NCBI RefSeq assembly: GCF_016595525.1
Contig: NZ_JAENII010000003.1
Location: 62,001 to 126,000, forward strand
Length of the DNA: 64,000 nt
Direction: 5' to 3'
DNA from: Haloferula rosea
Lineage (GTDB): Bacteria > Verrucomicrobiota > Verrucomicrobiia > Verrucomicrobiales > Akkermansiaceae
Shown here: positions 36,810 through 45,452 of the stretch, in pieces
Numbering within the stretch: position 1 is the stretch's first letter
Layout of the letters: every line of letters starts with the position of its first letter
Translations under genes and position numbers: made by a program
The notes under the pieces: model-generated
Told to the model about the DNA's origin: nothing
The model's input: only the letters and a program-made list of their open reading frames with translations
The model's database searches: none

Positions 36810-37739
36810 TCACCACTCGATCCCCACCCCCTCTTCGGGGATGAGCACCTTGTCGCTCAGCCCGAGACGGTCCGCCTCCTGGAGCAAACGATCGACCGGT
36901 TCGTGGAGCGGTTCATTTCCGAGCGGAAAGGTGCCGTAGTGCATGGGAATCATCACCTTCGCGCCGATCTCCGCGAAGGCACGGACGGCCTCCTCGGGGT
37001 TCAGGTGCACGTCTCTGCCACTAGGGGCATCGTAGGCCCCGATGGGCATCAGGGCGACGTCGATCCCCGGATGCCGCCGCCCGATTTCGCCGAAGCCATC
37101 GAACCACGCCGAATCGCCGCAGTGAAACACACTCTTTCCGCCGGCTTCGATCAGATAGCCACCGTAGTCGCGGTGGGTGTCGTGCAAGTACCTCGCTCCC
37201 CAATGGTGGCTCGGAGTGTGGACGATGTGCAGCTCGTCCAGCTCGAGACGCTCCCACACCTTCATTTCGTGGACACTCGGAAATCCCAGCTTGCGCACCA
37301 GCGATCCGCTTCCCTTCGGGACCACGATCCCATCGCGTGCCTCGAGCACCTTGAGGCTGGGCTTGTGGAGATGGTCGAAGTGCGCGTGCGTGACGAGGAC
37401 GAGATCCAGCTCGGGAATGCGGTTCAGCGGCAGCCCGGGCTGACGCTGACGACGCACGAAGCCATGCCATTTCGCCCAGTTCGGATCGATCATCAGCGAA
37501 TGACCCGCGAATTGCAGGAAGAACCCCGCATGTCCGACCCAGGTCACCCGGACGGATCCATCCGGTGGCGAAGTCAACTCAGGCGACTTCACCGCCCCGT
37601 CCGGACGCCGGAACATCCCCGGCACGATCCGGTGGCGGAAGAACTTGTAGTTCCTCTGCGGCCATCCCTTCTGCGGCATCAGACCCGAATAACGGGCTTC
37701 CGGCCGCACAGGTGGCTGATCCTGGTCCTGGGATTCCAT
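36810..37739 (-). CDS. MBL-fold metallohydrolase (UlaG/NAPE-PLD-like)
   Basis: A 309-residue metallo-beta-lactamase-fold enzyme. The signature H-x-H-x-D-H appears as THAHFDHLHKPSL, with HWGARYLHDTHRDYGG, FHCGDSAWFDGFGEI, and IPMHYGTFPLGNEPLHEP supplying the remaining metal ligands and the C-terminal His. The fold and the WVGHAGFFLQFAGHSLMIDP opening resemble the UlaG and NAPE-PLD groups, which act on phosphoesters, lactones or phospholipids. The ATG at 37739 was preferred because the longer frame would overlap the pyrF end. The gap to pyrF is 19 bases, so both may be co-transcribed. Confidence 0.92.
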   Translation of the reverse strand: MESQDQDQPPVRPEARYSGLMPQKGWPQRNYKFFRHRIVPGMFRRPDGAVKSPELTSPPDGSVRVTWVGHAGFFLQFAGHSLMIDPNWAKWHGFVRRQRQPGLPLNRIPELDLVLVTHAHFDHLHKPSLKVLEARDGIVVPKGSGSLVRKLGFPSVHEMKVWERLELDELHIVHTPSHHWGARYLHDTHRDYGGYLIEAGGKSVFHCGDSAWFDGFGEIGRRHPGIDVALMPIGAYDAPSGRDVHLNPEEAVRAFAEIGAKVMIPMHYGTFPLGNEPLHEPVDRLLQEADRLGLSDKVLIPEEGVGIEW

Positions 37740-37758
37740 CGTCACACCCCGATGAAGA

Positions 37759-38535
37759 TCAGCCTTGGTAAGCCGCCGCAATCTTGTCCGCCCAATCCGC
37801 AGCGCGCTGCGCGAAACTCCGGTCATCACCGGCGTAGGAAATCCCGCGCGAGACATTGATCACATCCGGTGCGGATCGACCCGCCGCGGCCAACGAAGCA
37901 AGGTCGCCACCCTGCGCACCCAGACCGGGCACCAGCAATGGAGCATCCGGCATCTTCGCGAGCACCCCGGCGGCATTCGTCAGGCCGACGACATAGCCGA
38001 CATCCGTCGCATTCTCCTCGGCAAGAGAGCGCTCTCCCAGTGCAGTCACCAGTTCGAAAACCGAGCGACCGTCGGCGAGTGATTGGCGCTGGAAGTCAGC
38101 CGACCCGGGGTTGGATGTCACCGCGAGCAGGTAGATCCCCTTCCCTTCCCAGCCAAGGAAGGGCTCGATGGAATCGTAGCCGAGAAACGGATTGAGGGTC
38201 ACCGCATCGACCTTCCAATGGGAAAAGTAACTATGGGCATAGTATTTCTGGGTTTCCCCGATATCGCTGCGCTTCGCATCGAGAATCACCGGCACCTCGT
38301 CGGGCATCTGCTCGAGCAGTTCCCCGAGCATCTCGATGCCCCGCAGACCCATGGCCTCGAAATACGCCATGTTCGGTTTGAAGGCCGCCGCCCGCTCCCA
38401 GGTCTCCGCCACCAGCTTCTTGAGGAAATCCGGCACGGCGTCGATTCCGTCGTCCCCGGGCCGGGGGTCGATCCCGACGCACAGCCGGGATCCGGTCGTT
38501 TCAATACGGGCTTGCAGGCGTTCGGCGTAGCGCAT
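37759..38535 (-). CDS. pyrF: Orotidine 5'-phosphate decarboxylase
   Basis: A 258-residue type-2 OMP decarboxylase catalysing the last step of UMP synthesis (OMP to UMP plus CO2) in the cytoplasm. The catalytic array is D-A-K-R-S-D-I-G-E-T at residues 86-95 (D86, K88, D91). Supporting motifs are VGIDPRPGDD near the start, FKPNMAYFEAMG, TLNPFLGYDSIEPFL, and VINVSRGISYAG toward the end. The ATG at 38535 agrees with the usual short N-terminus; the frame opens further at 38562. It is the first gene of a unit with the MBL-fold gene. Confidence 0.95.
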   Translation of the reverse strand: MRYAERLQARIETTGSRLCVGIDPRPGDDGIDAVPDFLKKLVAETWERAAAFKPNMAYFEAMGLRGIEMLGELLEQMPDEVPVILDAKRSDIGETQKYYAHSYFSHWKVDAVTLNPFLGYDSIEPFLGWEGKGIYLLAVTSNPGSADFQRQSLADGRSVFELVTALGERSLAEENATDVGYVVGLTNAAGVLAKMPDAPLLVPGLGAQGGDLASLAAAGRSAPDVINVSRGISYAGDDRSFAQRAADWADKIAAAYQG

Positions 38536-38675
38536 GGCCTGATGATTGGCCCAGCAATCCAATCAGGTCAACCTGCGGCGGCATTTTCGCCTCCGACGGG
38601 GCGGCAAAAAATTGTCCCGACCCTCGCCAGCCTCCCACTCCGGGTGCCCCCTTCGCTTCCGCACCAATGGAGCCT

Positions 38676-39146
38676 TCAGGTCGAAAGCCGCATTCTGGAG
38701 CCTGCGAACAGTCGCTTTTTACGGAAGCTGTCCGAGAGCATCAGGAAGACGAGACTGCCGAGCTGGACCACGAGCAGCCACATCTTCGCGGTCTGCCCGA
38801 GCTCGAAAAACTTGCCGAAACACCCACAATCGGGCTCAAAGCCCAAAGCCATGGCCTGGCCGTTGACGAACAGAAACAGAAGCGTCAGCCCGATCATCAG
38901 GCGGACGGCCCCACGGTTCAGCCATCCCGTGACAAGGCACAGGCCGGCAATGACCTCGAGCCAGACGACGACATAGGCCACGGGAAGGTTCCACGGGTCG
39001 AGCAGGATGCGGAACTCCGCGACCTGCCGCGAAAACTCGACCACTCCGACCCGGAGCAGCTTGTCGAGGCCAATGGAAAGAAACCAGACCCCGAGCAGCA
39101 CCCGGAAGCTCAGGACGGTGTAATCCAGTGGTGTCTTGGGTTGCAT
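38676..39146 (-). CDS. DoxX/MauE-like membrane protein
   Basis: A 156-residue inner-membrane protein with four helices. The order is: LSFRVLLGVWFLSIGLDKLL, then a second at AYVVVWLEVIAGLCLVTGWL, third at AVRLMIGLTLLFLFVNGQAM and a last one before the basic tail. Between helices 3 and 4 is PDCGCFGKF, the paired-cysteine C-G-C-F-G motif typical of the MauE/DoxX-like family, which is associated with disulfide or quinol chemistry. It has no obvious operon partner; the start at ATG 39146 is supported by the N-terminal helix beginning shortly after. Confidence 0.84.
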   Translation of the reverse strand: MQPKTPLDYTVLSFRVLLGVWFLSIGLDKLLRVGVVEFSRQVAEFRILLDPWNLPVAYVVVWLEVIAGLCLVTGWLNRGAVRLMIGLTLLFLFVNGQAMALGFEPDCGCFGKFFELGQTAKMWLLVVQLGSLVFLMLSDSFRKKRLFAGSRMRLST

Positions 39147-39236
39147 CGACCTGAAGACTACCGGATCCCGCGACCCACTACCAAGCGCAGACTTCACCGG
39201 GTTCGCCCCCGCCCACGAGGCCCGGATCCCGCCCAC

Positions 39237-41243
39237 CTAGGACTCGGGCGTCACCACCACCCGGTAGAACATCCGTGATGAGTTCGCGTCGTCAGTGATC
39301 TGCCCTTGCAGCCCGTTCCCGGGAAGGGGCGAGGCGGTGAGATCGTTCCAGCCGCTCAGATCGGCTGACTTCTGGGGCTGATACTGGAATCCGACCTGGG
39401 TTTCCCAGCTCAACGTGACGGTATCGGTTTCCACATCCAGACGAGTGGTCGGAATCAGGATCACGGGTGAACCCACCACCCGTTCGAGCCCAAACTCCTG
39501 GTTGGCACTGGCCGCCGCCGTTTGTTGCTCCAAATGGGCACCGTCACCGGATTGTCCCGCGGGGATGCCCCATGACAGACCGCTACCCACGAACTTGAAT
39601 CGAAACGTCCCGTTGGGCTGAGGGGCCAGATGGAGGCCATGCGTCTCCCCGGATTCAGCAGCGAACAATCGGGTGTCCGTCCCCGGCGCGGATTCCTCCG
39701 GGGCCACCCCGATCACCCGAGGCAGCGCGCTCAGGCTCGCAGCCTTCAGCGCCGCCGTGTCTCCACCGATGAACCGCCACCGGAACGGAGGTGAGTCGGA
39801 CCACGCCTGCTGGACGATGGAGGTGCCCAGCGCGTTCTCCCCATTCTGGAGACCGAGGTATTTGCCCGAGGATGTGCGAATGTGGTAGTCGCCCCAGGGC
39901 AGCAGTCGCCAATGCTGGTGATGTCCGTTCGTATCGGTGTTCTGCTGGATCTTCGCGTTGTTGGCCAACGAGGCGTTCTCCACCTCCAGCACCAGATCGC
40001 TGCCCTCGTTGCGCAGTTTGAAATACCCATCCCCCGCGTCCTCCAGCACGAATTGCTGGGACGGATGGTCCCCCAGGTCATCCCTGCAAACCAACCGCGC
40101 GCCCGCCACCGTCGATTCCCCTTCGATGCTTGCACACTTGCTGCTGACCCATGACTGGATGCGGAACGCCTCTCCACCGGGCGTGGTCGCCAGCGCCCAG
40201 CGATGATTCGGTGCGGTCACCGTGAGCGGCCACTGGTTGATGGCGGCCCCCTCGTTGCGGTTCACTCCGCTCAGATCCATGGCCATGCCACTGTGCCGGT
40301 TGACGAGGTGGAAATAGGCCGGATGGGCCACCGGCCTGCCCACGGGATCATTCGTTCGGTAGATCAATTCGGCCCGGGTGGCATCGACGAAGTCCATCAC
40401 GACCACTCCGAAGCGCCCGCTCGGATTCTCCGTGAAGTAGGTTTCGAGCTTCGGATTCATGAAGTCCGACACCGTTGGAATGCTCGGAATCCCGAACAAC
40501 CCGCTCTTGTAGCCACTGGAAAAATTCACATAAAGCGTATCCGCCCCACCGAAGCCGGCTTCAGCCAGCAAGGCCTCGACCGCACTCCACTTGTCGTCAT
40601 TACTAGGAACCACGTAGCGATCCTGAACACGCAACCTTCCCGTTTGATTGAAGCTCGTGTTGTCGGGCCAGACCGAGGCATTGATACCCTTCGGGGTCGA
40701 CGACGCACCGAAGCGCCTGAACAGGACGATCTTGCCGCGCGCCTCATCCAGCGTCGGGACCTCCCACCCCAACTTCCAGCGACCCGGATTCTGCGCCACA
40801 TAGCTGTCGAAGGTGGCCTCGAAGGAGCGCGTGTTTCCGGAAGCCTGATACTCCTGCTTCACGCTCATGATCACCGTCTCTCCGGGATTGGCATCGAGGA
40901 AAGCCAGCACATCCGTGAGAACATCCGTGAAGTTGATGTTCTGATAGACCTGCCCGTGGTGAATCGTGAAGGAGTCGTTCAAATGGCGGCAGCGGATATC
41001 GAGAAAGCGGACGCCAATGGCCAGTTGCTCACCGATGGTCAGGTTCTGACAGATCGCAGTTCCGGGAAATGGCTCGAACCGGGCACCCGAGTCGTGCGTT
41101 CCGGGAATCGACAACTGACTCAGCGGCAAGTCTCCGTCCAACGAGCTCATCCAGTCGTTCCCGGCGGCTGACGCCACAACCCGGCCCGCCAGCGCGAACA
41201 GCATGGAGCAGAAGATGGGGAGTAGGAGGTGCCTCACGACCAT
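39237..41243 (-). CDS. Secreted PI-PLC-domain protein with ricin-type lectin region
   Basis: A 668-residue secreted protein: signal peptide (HLLLPIFCSMLFALAGRVVA), then a phosphatidylinositol-specific phospholipase C X domain (about 30-310) with catalytic His in SIPGTHDSGARF (H50, D51), FLDIRCRHLND, and IHHGQVY (H95/H96). Beta-trefoil ricin-type repeats follow (about 325-480; for example YFHLVNRHSGMAMDLSG, KCASIEGESTVAGARLVCRD, the QFVLEDAGDGYFKLRNE repeat). The last part looks like a C-terminal beta domain. It likely cleaves phosphatidylinositol or glycolipids while the lectin part binds glycans. A longer frame runs upstream into the divergent gene but lacks a signal peptide; the ATG at 41243 begins the signal sequence. 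Confidence 0.9.
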   Translation of the reverse strand: MVVRHLLLPIFCSMLFALAGRVVASAAGNDWMSSLDGDLPLSQLSIPGTHDSGARFEPFPGTAICQNLTIGEQLAIGVRFLDIRCRHLNDSFTIHHGQVYQNINFTDVLTDVLAFLDANPGETVIMSVKQEYQASGNTRSFEATFDSYVAQNPGRWKLGWEVPTLDEARGKIVLFRRFGASSTPKGINASVWPDNTSFNQTGRLRVQDRYVVPSNDDKWSAVEALLAEAGFGGADTLYVNFSSGYKSGLFGIPSIPTVSDFMNPKLETYFTENPSGRFGVVVMDFVDATRAELIYRTNDPVGRPVAHPAYFHLVNRHSGMAMDLSGVNRNEGAAINQWPLTVTAPNHRWALATTPGGEAFRIQSWVSSKCASIEGESTVAGARLVCRDDLGDHPSQQFVLEDAGDGYFKLRNEGSDLVLEVENASLANNAKIQQNTDTNGHHQHWRLLPWGDYHIRTSSGKYLGLQNGENALGTSIVQQAWSDSPPFRWRFIGGDTAALKAASLSALPRVIGVAPEESAPGTDTRLFAAESGETHGLHLAPQPNGTFRFKFVGSGLSWGIPAGQSGDGAHLEQQTAAASANQEFGLERVVGSPVILIPTTRLDVETDTVTLSWETQVGFQYQPQKSADLSGWNDLTASPLPGNGLQGQITDDANSSRMFYRVVVTPES

Positions 41244-41369
41244 GGACCTTCGCGGAAATCCGCGCGGATGCCAGTCTTTGCTCCTGTCCGATTCTGAGGA
41301 AACGATGGTCTGATCCGAAAGCATCGGTTTCGTTTCGCGATCGCCCGTGATTTCCGCTAGGGTCGCGGG

Positions 41370-42026
41370 ATGAAGGCTCTGGTCAACCTCTTGGCGGTTT
41401 TGCTGCCCCTCCTCCCCGGGACCCTCGAGGCAGGATCCCTGCGACACGCCAAGCCGGACACAAAAAGCTACGAATTTCAGGATGGCGACATCGTCTTCCA
41501 GGGAAATGCCTGCCCTCAGAGCGACGCGGTCCGCGCGGCCACCGACTCCCGATTCACCCACTGCGGCGTGGTCTTTTCCCACGAAGGAAAGTGGATGGTC
41601 ATGGAGGCGATCCACCCGGTGCAGATCACCCCGCTGAAGCAATTCGTCGACCGCAGTCTGCCGGACACCTTCCACGCCATGCGGCTCCGGAATGCGCCGG
41701 ACAAGACCAGCATCGCTCAGGCAAAGGCATGGGCGACCCGGCAAGCCGGCTTGCCATACGATTTGAAATTCCAGTGGGACGATGAGGCATTGTACTGCTC
41801 CGAATTTGTCTGGAAGCTCTATGACCGGGCGGGAGTGCGTCTGTGCAAGACACGCAGCTTCAAGAACTACAAGCTGGATTCCCCGGTCGTGAAGCGGGTC
41901 ATCGACCAGCGCTACGGCGGCATCCACAACCTACCACCCGACGAACCGGTTGTCGCCCCTTCCGACCTCGCCGCCTCCCCCTTGCTGGTCGAGGTGCCAC
42001 ATGCGGGCGGAAAGAAGCTGCGCTAG
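41370..42026 (+). CDS. YiiX-like permuted papain-fold cysteine hydrolase
   Basis: A 218-residue exported protein of the YiiX/YebB (PF05708) family, a permuted NlpC/P60-type fold. A signal peptide (ALVNLLAVLLPLLPG) precedes the catalytic His (H64 in SRFTHCGVVFSHEG) and nucleophile Cys (C143 in ALYCSEFVWKLYDRAG), in that reversed order typical of permuted members. The family acts on peptidoglycan or lipid-linked bonds; the substrate is unknown here. It is read divergently from the PI-PLC gene over a 126-base gap. Confidence 0.9.
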   Translation: MKALVNLLAVLLPLLPGTLEAGSLRHAKPDTKSYEFQDGDIVFQGNACPQSDAVRAATDSRFTHCGVVFSHEGKWMVMEAIHPVQITPLKQFVDRSLPDTFHAMRLRNAPDKTSIAQAKAWATRQAGLPYDLKFQWDDEALYCSEFVWKLYDRAGVRLCKTRSFKNYKLDSPVVKRVIDQRYGGIHNLPPDEPVVAPSDLAASPLLVEVPHAGGKKLR

Positions 42027-42090
42027 CGCCTCTCGGATACAGACCACCTTCAGTATTGGACGTCGGCCCAGCAGCGTTCAGTGTCCGCAC

Positions 42091-43233
42091 GTGTCCGTCA
42101 CCGAACTCCTCCAACAACTCGTCCGAATCCCTTCGGTCAATCCCGACAATAGCCCGGGAACCGACCAAGTCGGAGAAGCCCGCCTCGCCGAATTCCTCGG
42201 AGAATGGCTCAGGGACCTGGGAGCGCATGTCGAGATCGAGGAGATCCTCCCGGGACGACCGAATCTGATCGCCCGTTTCGGCCCCATGGATGACCGGCCG
42301 CGCATCCTGCTGGGACCCCATCTTGATACGGTCGGCGTCGAGGGCATGACCATCGACCCATTCGCCGCCGACATCCGGGATGGGAAAATGTGGGGCCGTG
42401 GCACGTCCGACACCAAAGGGCCGATGGCCGCCATGCTCTGGGGGCTTCAACAGCACGCCGCGCTGCTCGAGAGCGCTCCGGTCGCCGTCGATTTTGTCGC
42501 CTTCATGGGTGAGGAAAGCGGGCAATGGGGATCGAAGCGCTTCGCCGAACAGCATGCGGACGACTACGAATTCGCCATCGTCGGCGAACCCACATCGCTC
42601 GATGTGGTTCACACCACCAAGGGTTCGATGTGGGCCACCCTGCGGACCACCGGCAAGGCCGCACATTCGTCCCAACCCGAGCGCGGCGAGAATGCGGTGA
42701 TGAAGCTCGCCCGCGCGCTCGACCGGATCGAAACCCGGCTTTCGCGCACGCTCGCCGAGTTCACGCATCCGGTGCTCGGGCATTCCACCCTCAACGTGGG
42801 CGTGATCCGCGGTGGCACCCGGCCGAACATCGTGCCCGACTGGGCGGAGGCCGAAATCGACATCCGCACCACCCCCTCCCTTCGCGATGCCGGCGGGCCC
42901 TTGAGGGTGCTGCAGGAAGAAGTCGTGGTGACCGGCGTGGAGATCGTCGACCCCCATGACAATCCGCCGATGGAAACCGACACCTCCCACCCGTGGATCA
43001 AACGCATCCAATCGGTGCGCCCCGCAAGCTCCTGCGTGGGTGCTCCATGGTTCTCGGACGCCGCCCACCTCGCCGCCAGAGGCTTGCCGTCGGTGTGCCT
43101 CGGGCCGGGATCCATCGATCAGGCCCATACGGCCGATGAATTCATCGAGCTCAAGGCACTCGAAGAAGGCGCTGAGTTCTTCAGCCAGTTCATTCAGGCG
43201 ACCGTGACCCATCCCCCATCCCCGATTGCATGA
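42091..43233 (+). CDS. M20-family metallopeptidase/deacylase (ArgE/DapE-like)
   Basis: A 380-residue cytoplasmic zinc hydrolase. It shows the M20 ligand set: GPHLDTVG, the GRGTSDTKGPMA bridging Asp, MGEESG, VGEPTS and a C-terminal Gln-Ala-His in GSIDQAHTADEF. The central dimerisation domain carries TGKAAHSSQPERGENA and THPVLGHSTLNVGVIRGGTR. Such proteins are acetylornithine deacetylases, succinyl-diaminopimelate desuccinylases or carboxypeptidases; which one is not clear. The start is a GTG at 42091 (VSVTELLQQLVRIPSVNPD), because the longer frame from 41950 overlaps the YiiX gene and is out of register with the family N-terminus. The stop overlaps the prmC start (ATGA). Confidence 0.88.
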   Translation: MSVTELLQQLVRIPSVNPDNSPGTDQVGEARLAEFLGEWLRDLGAHVEIEEILPGRPNLIARFGPMDDRPRILLGPHLDTVGVEGMTIDPFAADIRDGKMWGRGTSDTKGPMAAMLWGLQQHAALLESAPVAVDFVAFMGEESGQWGSKRFAEQHADDYEFAIVGEPTSLDVVHTTKGSMWATLRTTGKAAHSSQPERGENAVMKLARALDRIETRLSRTLAEFTHPVLGHSTLNVGVIRGGTRPNIVPDWAEAEIDIRTTPSLRDAGGPLRVLQEEVVVTGVEIVDPHDNPPMETDTSHPWIKRIQSVRPASSCVGAPWFSDAAHLAARGLPSVCLGPGSIDQAHTADEFIELKALEEGAEFFSQFIQATVTHPPSPIA

Positions 43234-44078
43234 CCACCGTTCTGGAGATTCTCGACAAGGGCACCGCCTATCTGGAGAAACGCGGCATCGCAGAGGCGCG
43301 GCGCAACATGCAGATGTTGGTCGCCCACCAACTCGATTGCACCCGCATGGACCTCTACCTGCGCTTCGACGAGCCGATTCCCGAGGAGCAACTCGAACCC
43401 CTCCGCACCGCCCTCAAGAAGCGCGGTGAGGGCGTCCCCGTGCAGCACTTGATGGGAACCGTGTTTTTCCGCGCCCACGAGTTCAAGACCGACGCCCGGG
43501 CGCTGATTCCCCGCCCCGAAACGGAGGAACTGGCGGAATGGCTGGCCAAGAACGTCAGCCTCGGAGCCGAAGCCGAAGTCCTCGACATGGGCTGCGGCTC
43601 CGGCGTGCTCGGTCTGTCACTGGCGACGGATTTCCCCACAGCGAAGGTCACCCTGGCCGACGTGTCCGCCGATGCCCTCACCCTCGCCCGCGAGAATGCC
43701 GCATTCACTGGCCTGGAGGACGTTGAGTTCGTCGAATCCGACCTCTTCACGGGCTTGGCCGGGCGAAGCTTCGACCTCATCGTCGCCAATCTTCCCTACG
43801 TGCCCGACGGCGAGCGCAGCACGGTGGCCATCGAAGTCCGCCACGACCCCGAACTCGCGCTCTACTCAGGAAAAGACGGACTCGACCTGATCCGACGCTT
43901 TATCCCCGAAGCACTCAGCCATTTGAAACCCAACGGATGGCTGGCCCTCGAAATCGGACACGATCAATCGGCTGCCGTCGAAGCACTGATGACTCGCGCG
44001 GGACTGAGGGACGTCTTGACCCTGAACGACCTCTCTGGCATTCCCCGTTTCCCGATTGCGCGGGCCCCCGAAGCCTAG
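43230..44078 (+). CDS. prmC: Peptide chain release factor N5-glutamine methyltransferase
   Basis: A 282-residue SAM-dependent methyltransferase that methylates the Gln of the GGQ motif of release factors RF1 and RF2. An N-terminal helical domain (LEILDKGTAYLEKRGIAEAR) is followed by the Rossmann domain with LIPRPETEELAEW, the glycine motif MGCGSGVLGLSLATDFP (about 120-136), and the active-site loop FDLIVANLPYVPDGE. The canonical N-P-P-Y reads N-L-P-Y (187-190). It starts four bases inside the preceding M20 gene (ATGA overlap), suggesting coupled translation. Confidence 0.92.
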   Translation: MTTVLEILDKGTAYLEKRGIAEARRNMQMLVAHQLDCTRMDLYLRFDEPIPEEQLEPLRTALKKRGEGVPVQHLMGTVFFRAHEFKTDARALIPRPETEELAEWLAKNVSLGAEAEVLDMGCGSGVLGLSLATDFPTAKVTLADVSADALTLARENAAFTGLEDVEFVESDLFTGLAGRSFDLIVANLPYVPDGERSTVAIEVRHDPELALYSGKDGLDLIRRFIPEALSHLKPNGWLALEIGHDQSAAVEALMTRAGLRDVLTLNDLSGIPRFPIARAPEA

Positions 44079-44106
44079 CATCCCACTTCCTTCCCGACTT
44101 TTCCCA

Positions 44107-45378
44107 ATGGACAAACTCCTCGTTCACGGCGGCACTCCCATCCACGGCGCCATCACGATCTCCGGCTCGAAGAATGCTTCACTCCCGATTCTCGCCGCCA
44201 CGCTCCTGACCGAGGACGACTGCGTCATCCGCAAGGTGCCCGATGTCTCGGACGCCAACTACATGGTGCAGATCCTGACCGGCCTCGGCGCCGACGTGGA
44301 GCGCTTCTCCGGCACCGTCCGGGTGAACGCGGAAAAGATTTCCGACACCGCTCCCTACGACATCGTTCGTCGCATGCGCGCATCCGTCTGCATGATGGGC
44401 CCGCTCCTCGCGCGCAAGCACCGCTGCGTGGTCGCCCTCCCCGGGGGCTGCGTCATCGGGGACCGCCCGATCGACCTGCACATCCGCGGGCTTGAGGCAC
44501 TGGGTGCCAAGCATGAAGTCGAGGGAGGCAACGTCATCCTGTCCGCCCCGGACGGACTGAAGGGTGCCACCATCGACCTCTGTGGTGACAATGGACCGAC
44601 CGTGCTGGGCACCGACAACGTCATGATGGCGGCCACGCTCGCCGAAGGCACCACCACCATCACCTCGGCCGCTTGCGAGCCTGAAGTCGTCGACCTCGCT
44701 GACTTCCTCAATGCCATGGGTGCCAAGGTTCGTGGCGCAGGCACGCCCGTGATCACCATCGAAGGCGTGAAAAAACTCCATGGCTGCGTGCACGCCGTCA
44801 TCCCGGACCGGATCGAAGCCGGCACCTTCATGGTCGCCGCCGCCCTGGCTGGAGAAGGCGTCACCCTGCGCCGTGTGCGCGAAGGGCATCTCGTATCCAT
44901 CACAAGCGCCCTGCGCAAGGCCGGGCACCAGGTCCACTTCAACGACAACGGCGACGCCTGCACGATCCATCGTGGCGACACCCCGATGCCCGCCGAGATC
45001 GTGACTGAACCCTACCCGGGCTACCCGACCGACATGCAGGCCCAGATGACCGCCCTGTTCGCCACCACCCCCGGCACCAGCGTGGTGGTCGATACGATTT
45101 TCCCCCAGCGCTTCATGCACTGCGCCGAGCTCAAACGCATGGGCGCCGACATCCACGTGGCCGATGGGAAAGCCATGATCACCGGCGTCGAGAAGCTCTC
45201 TGCCGCTCCGGTCATGGCCAGTGACCTGCGTGCCTCCGCGGCCCTCGTCCTGGCAGCCCTCACTGCCGAAGGCACCACCGAGATCAACCGCCTCTATCAC
45301 ATCGACCGTGGCTACGAGCACATTGATGAGAAACTCGAGGCCCTCGGCGCCAATGTCGAACGCGTCCGCGAAGGCTGA
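44107..45378 (+). CDS. murA: UDP-N-acetylglucosamine 1-carboxyvinyltransferase
   Basis: A 423-residue enzyme catalysing the first committed step of peptidoglycan synthesis, transfer of enolpyruvate from PEP to UDP-GlcNAc. The active residues match the E. coli numbering exactly: K22 in GSKNAS and C115 in LPGGCVIGDRP. The fosfomycin-target cysteine is present, so fosfomycin sensitivity is expected at this enzyme. Other motifs are the PYDIVRRMRASVCMMGPLL region and FPQRFMHCAELKRMGAD. The ATG at 44107 gives the family N-terminus MDKLLVHGGTPIHG. It follows prmC by 28 bases. Confidence 0.97.
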   Translation: MDKLLVHGGTPIHGAITISGSKNASLPILAATLLTEDDCVIRKVPDVSDANYMVQILTGLGADVERFSGTVRVNAEKISDTAPYDIVRRMRASVCMMGPLLARKHRCVVALPGGCVIGDRPIDLHIRGLEALGAKHEVEGGNVILSAPDGLKGATIDLCGDNGPTVLGTDNVMMAATLAEGTTTITSAACEPEVVDLADFLNAMGAKVRGAGTPVITIEGVKKLHGCVHAVIPDRIEAGTFMVAAALAGEGVTLRRVREGHLVSITSALRKAGHQVHFNDNGDACTIHRGDTPMPAEIVTEPYPGYPTDMQAQMTALFATTPGTSVVVDTIFPQRFMHCAELKRMGADIHVADGKAMITGVEKLSAAPVMASDLRASAALVLAALTAEGTTEINRLYHIDRGYEHIDEKLEALGANVERVREG

Positions 45379-45382
45379 GGTC

Positions 45383-45426
45383 CTTCCCGACTGAACTCCG
45401 CAAGCCGGAGAACCAAGACCGGGAAG
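45383..45426. terminator. Nested hairpins between convergent murA and glycosyltransferase genes
   Basis: Outer arms CTTCCCG/CGGGAAG enclose an inner CTCCG/CGGAG stem. No T-run follows on either strand. Position between convergent genes suggests a shared terminator, but the evidence is weak. Confidence 0.3.
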
Positions 45427-45452
45427 CCCTTGGCGCCGCCTCCTTTCCGGTT

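Noticed and set aside
38536-38675. Promoter TTGACC-N17-CAATCA upstream of pyrF
   Set aside because: The -10 match is poor and the site lies very near the start codon; not strong enough to list.
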